A stretch of 38,350 nt of DNA, taken from positions 1 through 38,350 of the forward strand of contig SFHI01000024.1 in assembly GCA_004555705.1 (NCBI GenBank), read 5' to 3'. Of this stretch, positions 38,233 through 38,350 are shown one piece after another; within the stretch, counting starts at the first letter, position 1; each line of letters starts with the position of its first letter. The notes beneath the pieces were generated by a model that saw nothing but the letters and a program-made list of their open reading frames with translations, did not search any database and was not told the origin of the DNA. The DNA comes from Clostridiales bacterium (GTDB lineage: Bacteria; Bacillota; Clostridia; Oscillospirales; Oscillospiraceae). Made by a program: the position numbers and the translations under genes.

Positions 38233-38350
38233 AAATTGTTGTTTACAAAATAAACGCTGTCATTGCGAGCCAGTGCGCACACTGGCGTGGCAATCCCCCG
38301 GTTAGAGGGGAAATGTACGAAAAACGGACAAACGCCCTAACAAACCGTCC
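38233..38350. repeat. palindromic intergenic repeat, copy N (cut by window end)
   Basis: AAATTGTTGTTTACAAAATA, left hairpin GCCAGTG-CGCA-CACTGGC, type 1 centre in copy B direction; the right half lies outside the window. It stands upstream of the ligase gene. Confidence 0.93.

Noticed and set aside
38199..38250. TTGACA just upstream of the ligase start as its promoter
   Set aside because: There is no room for a -10 box before the ATG. A GATAAT nearby has only a weak TTTTGT partner in repeat N, so no promoter is called.
4417..38350. Repeated short ORFs inside the intergenic repeats (peptides such as CHCEPVRTLAWQS, IASQCAHWRGNPP)
   Set aside because: They are translations of the palindromic repeats in several frames, without ribosome sites, and vary with the hairpin sequence. 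Not taken as genes.
4417..38350. Possible CRISPR array because of many similar repeats
   Set aside because: The copies are scattered over 34 kb, occur in both directions, are long palindromes of unequal length, and no cas genes are present.

Overview
The window is a GC-rich stretch of a Gram-positive anaerobe. I place it in the class Clostridia, most likely an Oscillospiraceae-type gut bacterium. The evidence is the gene content (infC-rpmI-rplT with an attenuator leader, a YtvI-like sporulation-type permease, a UPF0735 ACT protein, a CooT nickel protein, a Dlt-like operon), strong GGAGG ribosome sites, consensus sigma-A promoters and a high density of palindromic intergenic repeats. The genus cannot be read from sequence alone. 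No tRNA, rRNA, CRISPR array, transposase or phage gene was seen.

Layout. (1) 1-4365: a sugar phosphotransferase locus. A GntR/UTRA repressor, a SIS-domain protein and HPr run leftward; an ascorbate-type (Ula/Sga) PTS IIA-IIB-IIC operon runs rightward from a divergent control region with two shared GTGGTAC sites. (2) 4621-8757: a heterodimeric ABC exporter pair preceded by its own promoter, a 23-codon ORF and an intrinsic terminator, which looks like a leader-peptide attenuator. (3) 8780-22565: a leftward surface-polysaccharide cluster with three GT4, two GT2 and one GT14 glycosyltransferases, a TupA-like ATP-grasp protein, a CapA-like protein and a Wzx-type flippase. It ends in a GHMP sugar kinase and two sugar nucleotidyltransferases that could supply an activated sugar. 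(4) 22793-24169: a metal module with a CsoR-family repressor carrying a His-rich tail, divergent from an extremely His-rich protein and CooT. (5) 24438-29026: housekeeping genes, namely a LURP-one-like protein, an RluA-type pseudouridine synthase, L20, L35 and IF-3 with their leader, an aspartate kinase lacking ACT domains and a free-standing ACT protein. (6) 29343-32275: a YtvI/AI-2E permease and an HD-GYP response regulator. (7) 32526-38198: a Dlt-like acylation operon (adenylating ligase, carrier protein, MBOAT, SGNH protein) followed by two lipoproteins.

The unifying feature is a family of 14 intergenic repeats (letters A to N below, about 2.8 kb, about 7% of the window). They share the ends AAATTGTTGTTTA / TAAACAACAATTT. 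Most of the full-structured copies contain two hairpins whose stems vary but stay complementary. Several copies carry different nested palindromes as cargo. They never interrupt a recognised gene and sit in 5' leaders, inside operons and between convergent genes. This family and the leader-peptide attenuator before the exporter are the observations most worth following up.
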